Numbered from the stretch's first letter, positions 22,745 through 32,975 are shown. The stretch is DNA of 64,000 bases from Alligator mississippiensis (GCF_030867095.1 NC_081828.1:220813978-220877977); one strand, 5' to 3'. Numbers and translations are program-made. Notes: generated from the sequence alone by a model not told the origin.

Positions 22745-24595
22745 GCCGCGTGGGCTCGAGGAGGTTTGTGTGTGGAAAACCGGCCATTTTGTGTGGCGAG
22801 CTCGGACCCTTTTTCTCTGGTTGTGTGGTGATTTTGTTGGTAGGCTTTTGTTCATCTTGTGTGGTGATTTGGAGGTGTTTGTGTGGAAATATTGGGGTAA
22901 TATGGTGGTAGTGGGAGAATTCTGTGAGGATTTGGGACCTTTAGTTGGAAATGTGTGGAAACGTGATTTTTGGGGGGCAGAAAACTGTTAATTGCGTGTG
23001 GTGGTATAGGACCTTTACTTGAAAATACAGGGTTTTCTGTGCAAACCTGGTTACTTAGGAACTGTTTGTGGAAATATGGTGGTTTTGTGTATGGAAAATG
23101 GGGTAGTAATTTTAGGGTGATTAAGGAACTTCTGTGTGTGACTGGTGTGGTGTGGGACTTGTGGAAAACTGTGTGGGGATTGGTTAAGTGTACGGAAATA
23201 TGGTTATGTTGCGTGAAGGGAATTGTCTGAGGATTTGGAAATCCTTTTTGCGGGCACGTGGGTGGGCTCGTGGCGGTTTGTGTGTGGAAAACTGGCCGCT
23301 TTGTGTGGTGAGTTGGGAACATTTTTTTGGTAGTGCCGTGATGTTTTTGGTGGGAAGTCGGTCATTTGGTGTGGTGATTTGGAGGTGTTTTTGTGGAAAT
23401 GTTTGGGGATGTATTGGGACGTTGGGAGAGTCCTGTGGGGATTTGGCACCTTTATCTGGAAATGTGATTATTTTTTGTGGATTGCGTGTGGACCTTTTTT
23501 CTTGGAAATACTGTGATTTTTGTGGGGAAAAAACTGATGATTTGGGAACTGTTTGTTGAAATATGGTGATTTTGTGTGTGGAAAATGGTGTAGTATTAGG
23601 GTGATTAATGAACTTTTTTGTGCAACTGGTGTAGTCTGGGACGTGTGGAATATTTTGAGGTGATTGGGTAAGCGTGTGGAAATACGGCTCTGTTGTGTGA
23701 CGCAAATTGTGTGGGGATTTGGAACTCTTTTTGGATGTGCATGTGGCAGTTTTTCTGTAGAAAACGCCATTTTGTGTGGTGATTTCAGAAGCGTTTTAAT
23801 TTTTTTTGGCAAATGTGATTATTTGGGTGGGAAGTTGGTCATTTTATAGTACTTTGGAGATGTGTTTGTGGCAAGGTTTGGGATAATATGGTAGTGGGAG
23901 AACTTTGTGGGGCTTTGGGAGCTTGTTTATGGAAATATTTGGGAGGTCTTTTTGGTGAAAGACCTGATGGTGTGTGGTGTTGAAGGGATTTTTGCGGAAG
24001 TACGGTGATTTTTGTGTGGAAAACTGATGATTTGGAAATGTGAATTAGTAGAAAATGGTGTGGTGATTTTAGGCTCATTTAAAAACTTAATTGTGCAAAA
24101 TGTGTAGAAATGTGATGTTTGTTGTGGAATTTAGGACCTTACTTTGGAAATATAGGGGTTTTGTCTGGAAAACTGGTGATTTAGGAAATGCTTGTGGAAA
24201 TGTCTCTGCAAATATGGTGAATTTGTTCATAGAAAAATGGCTTGGTAATTTTAGGGTGATTTTGGAACTATTCTGTGCGATTGCTGTTTTGTGGGACCTG
24301 TGCAAAAATCTGTGGCGAATGGGTAAGCATATGGAAATATGCTTGTGTCGTATGAGGGAAAGTGCATGGTGATTTGGAGGGGTGTAGGTTGTAGCCGTGT
24401 TGGTCTAAGGACATAGGCAGACAAGGTTCCTTGGATGAATTTGATATCTTTTATTAGACCAACCCAAATGGTGATTTGGAAACTTTTTTTTGTAGGAATA
24501 GGTGTAAAAAAGAAAAAAAGATGTGATTTGTGTGGTGAATTGGGAACCCTTAGTGGGAATGGGCTAGGTTGACCCATGGTGGTCACGTGATCCAC
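22745..24595. repeat. GT-rich tandem repeat of about 0.5 kb, about 3.7 copies
   Basis: Units start with 'tttgtgtgtggaaaac(c/t)ggcc' at about 22767, 23278 and 23753, that is 511 and 475 bp apart. Each contains, in order, 'gtgtggtgatttgg', 'ggaaatgtg', 'aattttagggtgatt', 'gactggtgtg(g/t)tgtggga' and 'gtaagc.tatggaaatatgg'. The last copies are more diverged. A SINE-like insertion lies at 24379-24467. Confidence 0.85.
24379..24467. mobile_element. SINE-like 89-bp insertion with 13-bp target duplication
   Basis: It is flanked by perfect 13-bp direct repeats 'atggtgatttgga' (24366-24378 and 24468-24480). The paralogous unit near 46190 reads 'gcatggtgatttggaaacc' without the insert. The insert carries inverted arms 'gttggtcta' (24399-24407) and 'tagaccaac' (24454-24462), with 'gtagccgtgttgg' and 'gatatcttttatt' inside. 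This text resembles short MITE/SINE-like repeats abundant in crocodilians and turtles. The family name is from memory only. The 13-bp duplication suggests LINE-mediated insertion. Confidence 0.75.
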
Positions 24596-24666
24596 TATGG
24601 TGCGGTTAACGGTGTGTGATTTCACCCATGTGAAACTGTCTAACGTGGGTCTGCCCTTGCTCGCAG

Positions 24667-24862
24667 GCTACTTCTCGTGCACCTGTCCTTGGAGCCAGCA
24701 ACTTCCAACAGCCAGTGAGGAGCTGCAGCGTGACAGGAGCGGGACTTGGGGCAGAAGGGCCCACAGCAGCTGTTGTGTTTGCAAGGGTCGCTCGGGGCAC
24801 TCAGACAAGCGTGCGGTCCTGCGGGGGTGCCTTGGAAACAGGCAAGGTACCATGGGTGACAG
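24667..24862 (+). other. Exon-like module, copy 2 (AG/GT borders)
   Basis: A 196-bp segment between 'cttgctcgcag' and 'gtgagt'. The same frame as copy 1 is open throughout and closes just after the donor. It differs from copy 1 by a nine-base insertion (three codons) after the P-W-S motif, so the frame is kept. Conserved residues are C-T-C-P-W, S-E-E-L-Q, W-G-R-R and C-V-C-K-G-R-S-G-H. The inverted repeat 'tttcacccatgtgaaa' lies about 45 bp upstream. Confidence 0.48.
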
Positions 24863-25055
24863 GTGAGTTCATGATTCTGCTTTGACACACTCAGCGGACA
24901 GAACGCACCAGCAGTTGCCTCAGTTTCTGCCTCAGTTTCTGCCGCACATCATTCATGTGCCCTGCTCCAATGGTAACAGCTCCAGTGACTGCCGCTCTTC
25001 CCTCCAACTGCTGTTAGCACCCTCCAAAAGCAATGGCCTGCCCCTTGGCTTGCAG

Positions 25056-25108
25056 GATCCTGGGGTCCCAGACCTCACAGGCTTTGTATTCTCCCTCCCT
25101 GTGCCTGG
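25056..25108 (+). other. Second exon-like segment with both splice borders
   Basis: A 53-bp segment preceded by 'ggcttgcag' and followed by 'gtgagg', about 190 bp after the first exon-like module. Homologues at 20069-20121 and 36855-36907 keep the acceptor only. With splicing from copy 2 an open frame continues across the junction, but the segment is short and this is weak evidence. Confidence 0.3.
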
Positions 25109-25493
25109 GTGAGGTGTTGAGCACTTTGATCTCTCCCCTGTGACCCTGTCTTACCTGACAGCCTCTGTCAGCCTCTCCTAGTCTCATCCTTCCTCTGAAG
25201 GCCTCCCATGAAATCCCTTGTTCTGTCCCAGTCTGCTGCAGGCCTGCACCCCTGTTTCCCAGCTTCCTTCAGAGAGTTGCAGGAGAGTGGGGAGAAAGCT
25301 TCCTTGCTTCCCGCCCCCCCAGCTCCTTGCTTCTCTCAGCTTCAAGCTGTTTATCTGTTTTAGTTCCCCTTTTTCCCTCCACGTTTCCTTATGCTACTAC
25401 TGTCTTGTGTATATGCTGGACATTGGTGTAAGCCAAGCACAGCACAGTATTTGGGCCTGCGGGCCAGATGGGCAATTCTGGGGAGCTGCAGAG

Positions 25494-26190
25494 TGTGGGG
25501 GCCGGGAACGATCCGGGGCCCTTTTTTCGCGCGGCGGGCTGTGGCCAGCAGCCCAGACACGCCGGGTCGGGGAAGGCAGGCGGCACGCTAGAATTAGGCA
25601 CGGACGCTTAATGGTTGATTTAAGATTGTTTACTTACACCGTAGATGGTCGCAGTGCAGGCTGGAAAACTTCCAGGAATACTTCGCTTAAGTCCCAGTTT
25701 AAGGACTCGGACAGAGCTCTGGATTCACAAACGTCACTCACACAAAGTTTGCTAGGCTCCGTGGAACTTTGCGCGCAGGGAAGGGTACGTCAAGGGATCA
25801 GGCGGCGACAGGGAGAGGCGAGAGGCTGATCAGACCCCTTATAGCCCTCTTGATATACACGCTGGGTCCAATAGGCTCCGCAGCGCTTAGAGATCTTCAC
25901 GAGGCGTGAAGTCTCCTCCTGATGGTCGTGGAGTCCTCCAACTTGGGCGGAAACCGCTCAAGCCTCTTATACGGCTAGCTAGCCAATCGCTAGCCACCAC
26001 GTGGGAATAATTTAGAAACAGCCAATAGTGGGGCACAAATTTAAATACAAATGGCGGGAACTCCTTGCAACGTGCATTTGTCTTTTTGCAACCAAGAAAT
26101 GCACCCTGCAAAGAAAGCTACAAATGGCGGGAAATAATTTAGCAGTGCCGAAGCGCACACAAACAAAAATCACACCCTTGGGTTGTGACA
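25494..26190 (-). repeat. 3' LTR of the provirus
   Basis: In element orientation it starts TGTCACAACCC and ends with the ...CCCACA type end (plus-strand 'tgtggggg'). It is homologous to 28432-29132 and to the solo LTR 6708-7438. Compared with the 5' LTR it lacks one 'cct' unit in the cct run near 25915. Confidence 0.92.
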
Positions 26191-26238
26191 TCCCCCCTTG
26201 CTGAAGGCATAGCTAAATTATGCTGCACGCTCGTCACT

Positions 26239-26484
26239 CTAGTGATCAAGAGCTCTTATCACGGGTCGCTGAACAAAACGGGTAAACACAAAATTCGCTA
26301 ACGTAAGAAGTTTGTCCTCTAGGGATCGAATGAAATAATAACCAACACAAATACATATACACATAATCAGATTCATAACAAAAAACTGCACGATCAGGGC
26401 TTCAGTGGGTGTCATAGCGAAGTCGCTCGTCAGGCCCCCACTTCTTTTGAAGATGTTATCCTTCTTGGGGCTTCTCTCTGCCAC
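26239..26484 (-). CDS. Provirus ORF 3, 81-aa single-pass membrane protein
   Basis: An 81-residue ORF just upstream of the 3' LTR, where retroviral env genes end. A hydrophobic segment at about residues 28-50 is followed by a polar/basic C-terminus of about 30 residues. The position and single membrane helix fit a remnant of an envelope transmembrane domain or a small accessory membrane protein. There is no signal peptide, no furin site and no disulfide motif. It is intact, with no internal stop. The function is unknown. Confidence 0.5.
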   Translation of the reverse strand: MAERSPKKDNIFKRSGGLTSDFAMTPTEALIVQFFVMNLIMCICICVGYYFIRSLEDKLLTLANFVFTRFVQRPVIRALDH

Positions 26485-26635
26485 GCACTCTGAATTCCAG
26501 ATCTGAAAATAAAACTCTCAAAAAAAAAAAAAAAGTTATCTCAAAATATTTACAAAATTTCCATGGAACTACACTATCATTTCTAAAACATATAATACAG
26601 GTGTTTGCTACTTCGAACTACCCTCTCTTGCACAC

Positions 26636-26959
26636 TCAACTAGATGAAATCGTCAAGGAGCCGTCGTCTAATTCTTCTAGGTAATGGAAACCTAACTCAT
26701 AGGCCAGTTGCCATTGGCCTGCGTCCCCTAAAATCCGAAGTTGCCGCTTATTGAGTCCAGGACGCTGTAGGAGAAATCCAAACATGTATCGCTCTTCTGG
26801 TGTTCTCTGTGGCAATGATGGAAGATCGGATTCGTGATGTCTTGTGCCTTGAATCCTGGTCGGGTGTCGATGTTCCCGATCACTGGATAATCTTGCCTCC
26901 ATTAGGATACGCAGTCGAGACAACTGACGAAGGAGATTACTCACAGGTTGGTTCACCAT
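26636..26959 (-). CDS. Provirus ORF 2, 107 aa, unidentified
   Basis: An intact 107-residue ORF between the gag-like gene and ORF 3. The N-terminal third is Leu/Arg-rich and the middle is polar with RTPEERY. The C-terminal part is probably helical and ends in an acidic tail (LEELDDGSLTISSS). No zinc knuckle, protease (DTG) or polymerase motif is present. It could be an accessory protein or a relic of a deleted pol/env join. I do not recognise it. Confidence 0.45.
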   Translation of the reverse strand: MVNQPVSNLLRQLSRLRILMEARLSSDREHRHPTRIQGTRHHESDLPSLPQRTPEERYMFGFLLQRPGLNKRQLRILGDAGQWQLAYELGFHYLEELDDGSLTISSS

Positions 26960-27088
26960 TGGGTTGAGCAGAATCCGGAGGACAGCGATGTTCTTTCATC
27001 CATAAACCTCAAGACAACTAACTATGCTGTGAACCGTCACTGGAACGGTTCCAGGGTCTTGTAGATGACGATGAGGCCATGGTCTTAT

Positions 27089-28432
27089 TCACTGGAGTGA
27101 TGTCAGTCCCCGCGCACGTGCTCTGGGGTTCCAGGCACAGTACGAGACTCCGATGATTGCTAGCATGAGATGTTCTGCACCGGTATGTTCTGGCTGTCCG
27201 TCATGCCATACGTGGGCTTTTTGACCGATCAGTCCTGCAACAAGCGCTGGTAGTGGAATAGGCCAGTGAATGTTGACCGCTATCATGTCGACGTCAGTAA
27301 CATGTCCTGTACTCCACGAAGCTTGTCTGACCAAGAAGCTCGCTTCTTCCTGGTTCAGCAGGTCGGATCCAAGTTCCACGACCAAACGTCCCAACCACAC
27401 AGCTAGGGTTTCTTCAGGTTGGATTCTTGATTCTCTGCACAAATCCTGTAGTTCAGTTCTGGTGCGAGCATAGTAGGCGGTAGCAACTCGGTTAGTTGTT
27501 GTTGTAGGCTGAACTGCTGCTGCAGGAGTCACTGCTGCTGTTATTACTTCAGGCAGGAGGGGCAGGTTTACTTCTCCGCTCGATTCTCCCTTCCGTCGGC
27601 AAGAAGGCATGGTCGCCGAAAGCGACGCTGCGTTGGTGGGCGGGATCACCGGAAACAACGTTGCGTCGATGGGCGGAATCGCTGACCGAACTCTCGCGGG
27701 TTCCTCCGAAACTTCACCCTTCTTTTCCGGTTCTTCCACGCTGTCTCCCTGGTGCTCAACGCCATCTTGGACTGGTGTTTCAGGATTCTTTTTCTCAGCC
27801 GCTTCTTTGACCGCTCGAACAGCCATACGCAGCTGGGCTTTCAAACTTAAATTCTTATTCATTAGATCAGTTATTGTACAGAAAGTTGCAGTCAGTACTC
27901 CCCCCTTGTCGTACTGTGGGGCCACCCTCTCATCTGCGGTGCGTTCCTCCATCTCCAGATCTTCGCGGAGCTCGGATGGAAGCTCGCGACCCCTTAATCT
28001 AGACGCCACCATGAAGGGGGAGAACCGGTCGATCAGCACCGGTTCTTCACTCTCCCGAGCATATCTTAGGCAACGGGAACACTCCTGAGTGAGGGTCGGG
28101 TTCACTGTGCCCGCTGGGTTGACTCTGGCAAGGGACACAATGTCGAGGGGCCTGAACAGGACCCGCTTATTGCCCATTATACACCCGAATGCCGCGGGGT
28201 GCAGATACACTTCCCTCTCTTTCTGGGCTCCGTCTTCGGAAGCTCCCTCTTCTCCCTTCAGCGAAAGGCGTCTGCTGATAAATCTCTCACCCGTTCCGCC
28301 CGCCTGGTGGTAAGCGATATGTGCCTCCAGTTCCATAAGGTTTTCTACTTGGCGTTTTCCACTGCGCCAAGGGCAGTTCTTAACTAATTCTAGCTCCAGC
28401 GTGCTTTCCCCTGATCCCATCCTCGTCGCCAT
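27089..28432 (-). CDS. Provirus gag-like ORF, about 447 aa
   Basis: The ORF is open from inside the LTR (first Met at 28498). The likely start is the ATG at 28432-28430, whose A is the last base of the 5' LTR and whose TG begins the primer-binding site. A second ATG lies at 28420. The central part is Pro/Glu/Ser/Ala-rich, like gag linker regions. The last 150 residues look helical and globular (WLGRLVVELG, HVWHDGQPEH) and could be capsid-like. No Cys-His zinc knuckle is seen. The size and the place right after the primer-binding site fit gag. The frame is intact, which is notable for a provirus with LTR divergence. Confidence 0.65.
   Translation of the reverse strand: MATRMGSGESTLELELVKNCPWRSGKRQVENLMELEAHIAYHQAGGTGERFISRRLSLKGEEGASEDGAQKEREVYLHPAAFGCIMGNKRVLFRPLDIVSLARVNPAGTVNPTLTQECSRCLRYARESEEPVLIDRFSPFMVASRLRGRELPSELREDLEMEERTADERVAPQYDKGGVLTATFCTITDLMNKNLSLKAQLRMAVRAVKEAAEKKNPETPVQDGVEHQGDSVEEPEKKGEVSEEPARVRSAIPPIDATLFPVIPPTNAASLSATMPSCRRKGESSGEVNLPLLPEVITAAVTPAAAVQPTTTTNRVATAYYARTRTELQDLCRESRIQPEETLAVWLGRLVVELGSDLLNQEEASFLVRQASWSTGHVTDVDMIAVNIHWPIPLPALVAGLIGQKAHVWHDGQPEHTGAEHLMLAIIGVSYCAWNPRARARGLTSLQ
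28414..28431 (-). other. Primer-binding site matching tRNA-Ser(GCU)
   Basis: The 18 bases directly inside the 5' LTR read TGGCGACGAGGATGGGAT on the minus strand. Their complement, ATCCCATCCTCGTCGCCA, equals the 3' end of vertebrate tRNA-Ser(GCU) plus CCA as I remember it. There is no spacer between LTR and site. This also places the LTR border at 28432. Confidence 0.85.
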
Positions 28433-29132
28433 GTGCGGGCCGGGAATGATCCGGGGCCCTTTTTTCACGCGGCGGGCTGTGGCCAGCAGCCTGGACACGC
28501 CAGGTCAGGGAAGGCAGGCGGCACACTAGAATTAGGCACGGATGCTTAATGATTGATTTAAGATTGTTTACTTACACCGTAGATGGTCACGGTGCAGGCT
28601 GGAAAACTTCCAGGAATACTTCGCTTAAGTCCCAGTTTAAGGACTCGGACAGAGCTCTGGATTCACAAACGTCACTCACGCGAAGTTTGCTAGGCTCCGT
28701 GGAACTTTGCGCGCAGGGAAGGGTACGTCGAGGGATCAGGCGGCGACGGGGAGAGGCGAGAGGCTAATCAGACCCCTTATAGCCTTCTTGATATACACGC
28801 TGGGTCCAATAGGCTCCGCAGCGCTTAGAGATCTTCACAAGGCATGAAGTCTCCTCCTCCTGATGGTCGTGGAGTCCTCCAACTTGGGCGGAAACCGCTC
28901 AAGCCTCTTATACGGCTAGCTAGCCAATCGCTAGCCACCACGTGGGAATAATTTAGAAACAGCCAATAGTGGGGCACAAATTTAAATACAAATGGCGGGA
29001 ACTCCTTGCAACGTGCATTTTCTCTTTTTGCAACCAAGAAATGCACCCTGCAAAGAAAGCTACAAATGGCGGGAAATAATTTAGCAGTGCCGAAGCGCAC
29101 ACAAACAAAAATCACACCCTTGGGTTGTGACA
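28432..29132 (-). promoter_or_regulatory. 5' LTR of the provirus with core promoter
   Basis: In element orientation TATAAG corresponds to plus-strand 28907-28912. A CCAAT context ('ccaatc' on the plus strand, 28924-28929) lies about a dozen bases upstream of it. The same pair occurs in the solo LTR. The R/U5 side stays open in the gag frame down to the primer-binding site. Confidence 0.85.
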
Positions 29133-30600
29133 CAGTGGGCTGGTCAGCACTGCCCACTCTGAATAGCTTGCAGCCCATGCGCGCAGTGCCTTCTCCCCAC
29201 CACTGCCAATAGTGCACAGTCCCAGCCCTGACTCTGGCCTGCCCCGAGCCCACTCCAAACTCGCCCTACCCAGGGTGGACCAGCTGAAACCTGCATGCAC
29301 ACTCCTGATCCTGGCCCTTCATGCACTTTCTCTGGGGTGCCTGCCGATGCTGAGGAGTGGCAGCAGCAGTGCAGAAGCTGCTGCTGCACATGGTACAAAT
29401 GTGGCCCCTCTTGTTCACCCTGGGCAAGCCGTTCTTGCTGCAGCTATTGTTGCCCAAACGGCTAGTTTCGTTCCCCTGGAGGCTTGTCCAATTGTCCTAA
29501 AGGAGAGAGTCACACACACACACACACAGGCTGGGTCCATCTCAGATTTATTGTTTGCAAACAGTTCGACCCAGGAGCTGAGCTCAAATCAGAGTCGACC
29601 ACTAGTCCGGCCCGGAATTACATTTTTATAGCTTACATTGAACATAGAGTTTTAACGTGTTAGATGTTTATTGGCAGCATTACCATTTCCTAATTGTTAC
29701 GTCTTATCTTGTAGGCTGCACTTAACTTATTATTGGTTAGTGTGACTTATCAGGGTTAGTGCATGCGCACTCAAAAAGCAGAACTGCAGCCAAATCTTTT
29801 GTCGCATGCGCAAAGGAAAAGGGGAACTGCGGCAAAGTTAGTAAACTTTAGTAACCTCTTATCTTAGCGTAACCTTAGGGCACTGGGCAGGGATAATTTC
29901 AAAATGCAAGGCAAGCAGTAAGAACAGCAGACCACAGCTAAGTCGTTAGACCTTATGATCTTGCACAAGGGTCATAAGATGGTCATAAGACACTTCTATT
30001 ATATAGTTGCTGCTCAAGCATTATTTCAAAACCATGGAGTCTAACCTATTTTTACTACTCTATTAGGAGTCCCCGCCTGGGCTGCCCTGCGGCTCCTCAC
30101 TGCCGCATCTAGGCTGCCCAACAGGGCAGCGGTGGCAGCTTAGCAGAGCTGCAGGGCAGTTTGGACATTGGCTTTGAGCAGCTGCAGCAAGAAGGTTCTG
30201 GCAGCTGAGAAGTGTGTGGGGCCACTGTTCTTTTGTGCTGAGTAGCAGCTTCTGCTTGGCTGCCGCTGCTATTGCTCCTGCTGCTCACGATGGGTAGATG
30301 ACTCTGGAGCATGTGTGGGGCAGGGTTGGGGCTGTGCTCCTGGGTTCTGGGTAGTCTGGAGATGGTCCTGTCCGCCAAGTCCAAAGCAGGAGCATGGCGG
30401 ATGGGGGCACAGCTGTGTCAGAGCTAGAAAGGCTGTCCAGCTGCAGCCCTGCTGTGTGGGCAGGGGACGGCAGGTTGCGTCATGGGCTGGACAACGCCTG
30501 TGTCGGGTAGGACCGAGGGCCTGCCCCGGCCCAAACAAAGTCCCTCCATGGGCCAAATCCAGACTCTGATCTATATGTTGCCCACCCCGGCATAATCAGA
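29133..30600. repeat. Segment of the duplicated block (partner of 37.33-38.2 kb), interrupted
   Basis: The sequence after the provirus ('ggctggtcagcactgcc...ctgaatag') continues the same paralogous segment as 37330-38200 and is interrupted by the insertion at 29448-30059. Matching later pieces are 'gaagtgtgtggggccactgttc' (about 30205) with 'gaagggtgtggggccacttgtc' (37778). No gene is recognised. Confidence 0.65.
29448..30059 (-). mobile_element. LTR-like 612-bp insertion with 4-bp target duplication 'ctat'
   Basis: The left flank ends 'ctgcagctat' and the right flank starts 'ctattaggagtcc...cctgggctgcc'. Removing the insert and one 'ctat' restores the uninserted text seen at about 20475 ('ctgcagctgcccagagtctgcacctggg'). 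The plus-strand start is TGTTGCCC. A complement of AATAAA lies near 29548 and a CA run at about 29510-29528. The end does not read CA, so an LTR assignment is tentative. Confidence 0.6.
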
Positions 30601-32017
30601 TGCACGTGTTATACCCAGGATGTCTCTGGAGAAGTAGAAGACAAGGCAAAGCAAGTTCCTCCATAAAATACACCAGATTATTGGGACGATTATTGGGACG
30701 TTAGTAATCAGGGACCTTTGGCCAGAGCAGCTACATGCAGCAAAGAATACATAGACTTACTTAGTACCAGGGGGCGAGCGCCAGGGCCCCTTGCAATCTG
30801 GCATTCAGGTTTGAAGCCAGTTCCAGAATCTCACATCTTTGCCTTTGGGGATTTTGTAGAGTTCAGGTTGAAATTTCTGTACTCCAGCCCCCTTCTCTGA
30901 GATAAGGATTTCTTGGCCCATTTTGTAGACAGCAGGGAAAGCCAGTTAGGGCCTGGGACCTTTGTTCTTACCTGAAGTCACCCCATTAGCACTGGATGTC
31001 ATCATTGGACTATACATCTCAGTTCCCCTGAAATTTTTCTGACGTGCTACTCTTGATGTGATAGACTGAACTGTTTCTGGGTTCAGAGAATGTGGAAGGA
31101 GGGGTAATGTAGTGTAGCAAAAAAGAGGGGGGAGGGTTGTTTAGGACTCCCTAAGACTCTTCCCTATGGACTAATACAGACTCTTGGTACTTTAGCAGTC
31201 ACAGAATATGGCTTTGCATTGAGGGGCCTCATTTGACACCTAGGTACAGAAAAAGCTGTGTTAACCAGCATTCACTATCCGGAATACACTATTAACCGGA
31301 GTTCCTGGCTGGCCGCAGGAGGCGGGAGGGAAAGCTCACATGTGGTGGCTGTCACCTCCATCTGCCACCCTGTACTGCTGCTGCCACCATCTCCCCTCCC
31401 CCCCACTCTTCAGGGGTTTTAAAAAAAGATGAAAACCCCTGTCTCAGATAACCAGAAATTTTAGATATCTGCTTTCCCCCCTCCCCCCATGCTGGTTAAG
31501 AAAGCTTTTGCTGTATAATCATTCCAGATAAAAATTCCCAGTTATTGCTTCTGAGAGTATGAATGGGGGTATGAAATATGAACATTTTCTTACGTTTTAG
31601 ATACTAGCAGTGAGTTTAACCTAGGATTTCCTTGTCTGATCTCAGCATATTCAGTGCCACGTTTGTGGCCATTGCTGCTCAGCACTGGAAAGACTGGCAG
31701 GTTAAAAGCTGGTTTTCCTTTATACAGTTTCACCTGTGTACGATGGAACCCTTTACATAGAGGGTTTTTTACTCAGTGATGCAGGCTATTAAGAACCGGG
31801 TATACTGTTCAGTCTTTTGAGAGGCAGGACTACAGCACTTTTATGGTTGGAACAATTTGGCAAGCTTAGAGCCAGAATTCTTGGAAAGTAGCATTTTTTT
31901 TTTTTTTAACTTATTACTAGGCAGGCTGGTTTTCTTCTATTTAAAAAAAAAAAAATCACAAGTTCTCTGATTTAAACCCCCACCCAAACCTTCCTTTTTC
32001 TGTTATTGCAATGAAAC

Positions 32018-32050
<33 letters not shown>

Positions 32051-32975
32051 CGAGAGAGAGAGAGAGAGAGTTGAGTAATTGGGACTCCTACCAGTGCCTC
32101 AATCACTATTATAAATTAAATTCTAAATAGCTATAAATCTTGGCATGTGACTTCGGGTTTTTTATCATGGAACATCAGAGCTCACCCTGCCCCCGTTGTT
32201 CACTGGGACGCGGGTCCAGGAGGAGCTGTCGCCCTGCCTGGGTTTGTGGAGATGAGCATCTGTGATACGCTACAGCCCCGCCCCTCCCCCCCAAGCTGCT
32301 CACTCTCCACCCACAGCCCCTTTGGCTCTGCTGGGGCTCCCAGACTATACGACTGGGGACCCAGATCTGCAGGCTCCTGCCTCCCACAGCAGCACCTGAG
32401 TCCGGCTGCTGGATGTAGAAGGTGGCGGCTGCTGCGGCCTGAGTGGAGCAGAGAGTGTGGAGCCCAGCTTCCCCTCTCTCATGGGTTGCACAGCTGGATT
32501 GGTCCCTGTGGGAGGTGGGGGTGCTGAATGGGGGTTGCCTGCTGTAGGCTTGGGCACCGTGCCCTCCTGCCCCAGTGGGTAGGACCCATCACGGCAGGGC
32601 AGAGCAAAGCTTGTTGCCACAGTTGCGAACCCTCCTCCATCGTGGTGAGGCACCCCATGCCTGCTCATCGGGACCAAGGACCGCAAGTCCACGCTGCCAC
32701 CCTTGCTAGCTGGTGGGCAGGGGGTCCTTGCCACTGCGGTGGAGGGCTCGCAGCACTGCCAATGATGCTCCCCACCCTGGAGTGCCCTGCCATGCTGGGT
32801 GTGCCCTGCTGGGCCAGAGAGGGCCCCAGGAGAGGGCAGCAGTCTGGGAAGATACAGCATGCTGCGGGCAGCCTGCCACCACCCTACGTGCAAATCTGGA
32901 GGGCATGTGCCCCCATTTCTCCCTGGTAGTGTGTGCAGTGGCGAGGAGTCAGGCCCCCGCCCACTCCCACTCCCC
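30600..32975. other. Single-copy stretch with poly(T), (GT)n(GA)n and no recognised gene
   Basis: Apart from the MITE it holds a T-run near 31895-31910, an A-run at about 31945-31956 and a (GT)n(GA)n microsatellite at about 32018-32072. From 32150 on it is moderately GC-rich. The ORFs 32147-32527 and 32345-32893 lie on opposite strands of the same DNA and have no domain I recognise. Confidence 0.45.
31247..31513. mobile_element. Tigger/mariner-like MITE with TA target duplication
   Basis: Terminal inverted repeats of about 25 bp: 'cagaaaaagctgtgttaacc' at 31247 and, as reverse complement of the right end, 'cagcaaaagctttcttaacc'. TA dinucleotides directly flank both ends (31245-31246 and 31514-31515), the target duplication of Tc1/mariner elements. 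The interior has C/T-rich tracts and no transposase, so it is non-autonomous. Confidence 0.75.

Larger units (their letters stand above)
25494..29132 (-). mobile_element. Endogenous retrovirus (provirus) without pol, minus strand
   Basis: Two LTRs (25494-26190 and 28432-29132) enclose 2.24 kb. The LTRs differ at roughly 24 of 700 positions by eye, mostly transitions, so the insertion is not brand new. On the minus strand a primer-binding site follows the 5' LTR and a purine tract AGCAAGGGGGGA precedes the 3' LTR. The flanks carry a 5-bp near-match duplication, 'cagag' (25489-25493) and 'cagtg' (29133-29137). The uninserted paralogue near 37.32 kb confirms the break. Three ORFs are present. 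I find no protease, reverse transcriptase or integrase, so it must have depended on another element. Confidence 0.92.

Noticed and set aside
22852-23705. Minus-strand ORFs rich in Pro, His, Thr and Ser (156 and 173 aa, also near 45.3-46.0 kb)
   Set aside because: They are translations of the GT-rich tandem repeat. They recur wherever the repeat does and have no coding signal beyond the strand bias.
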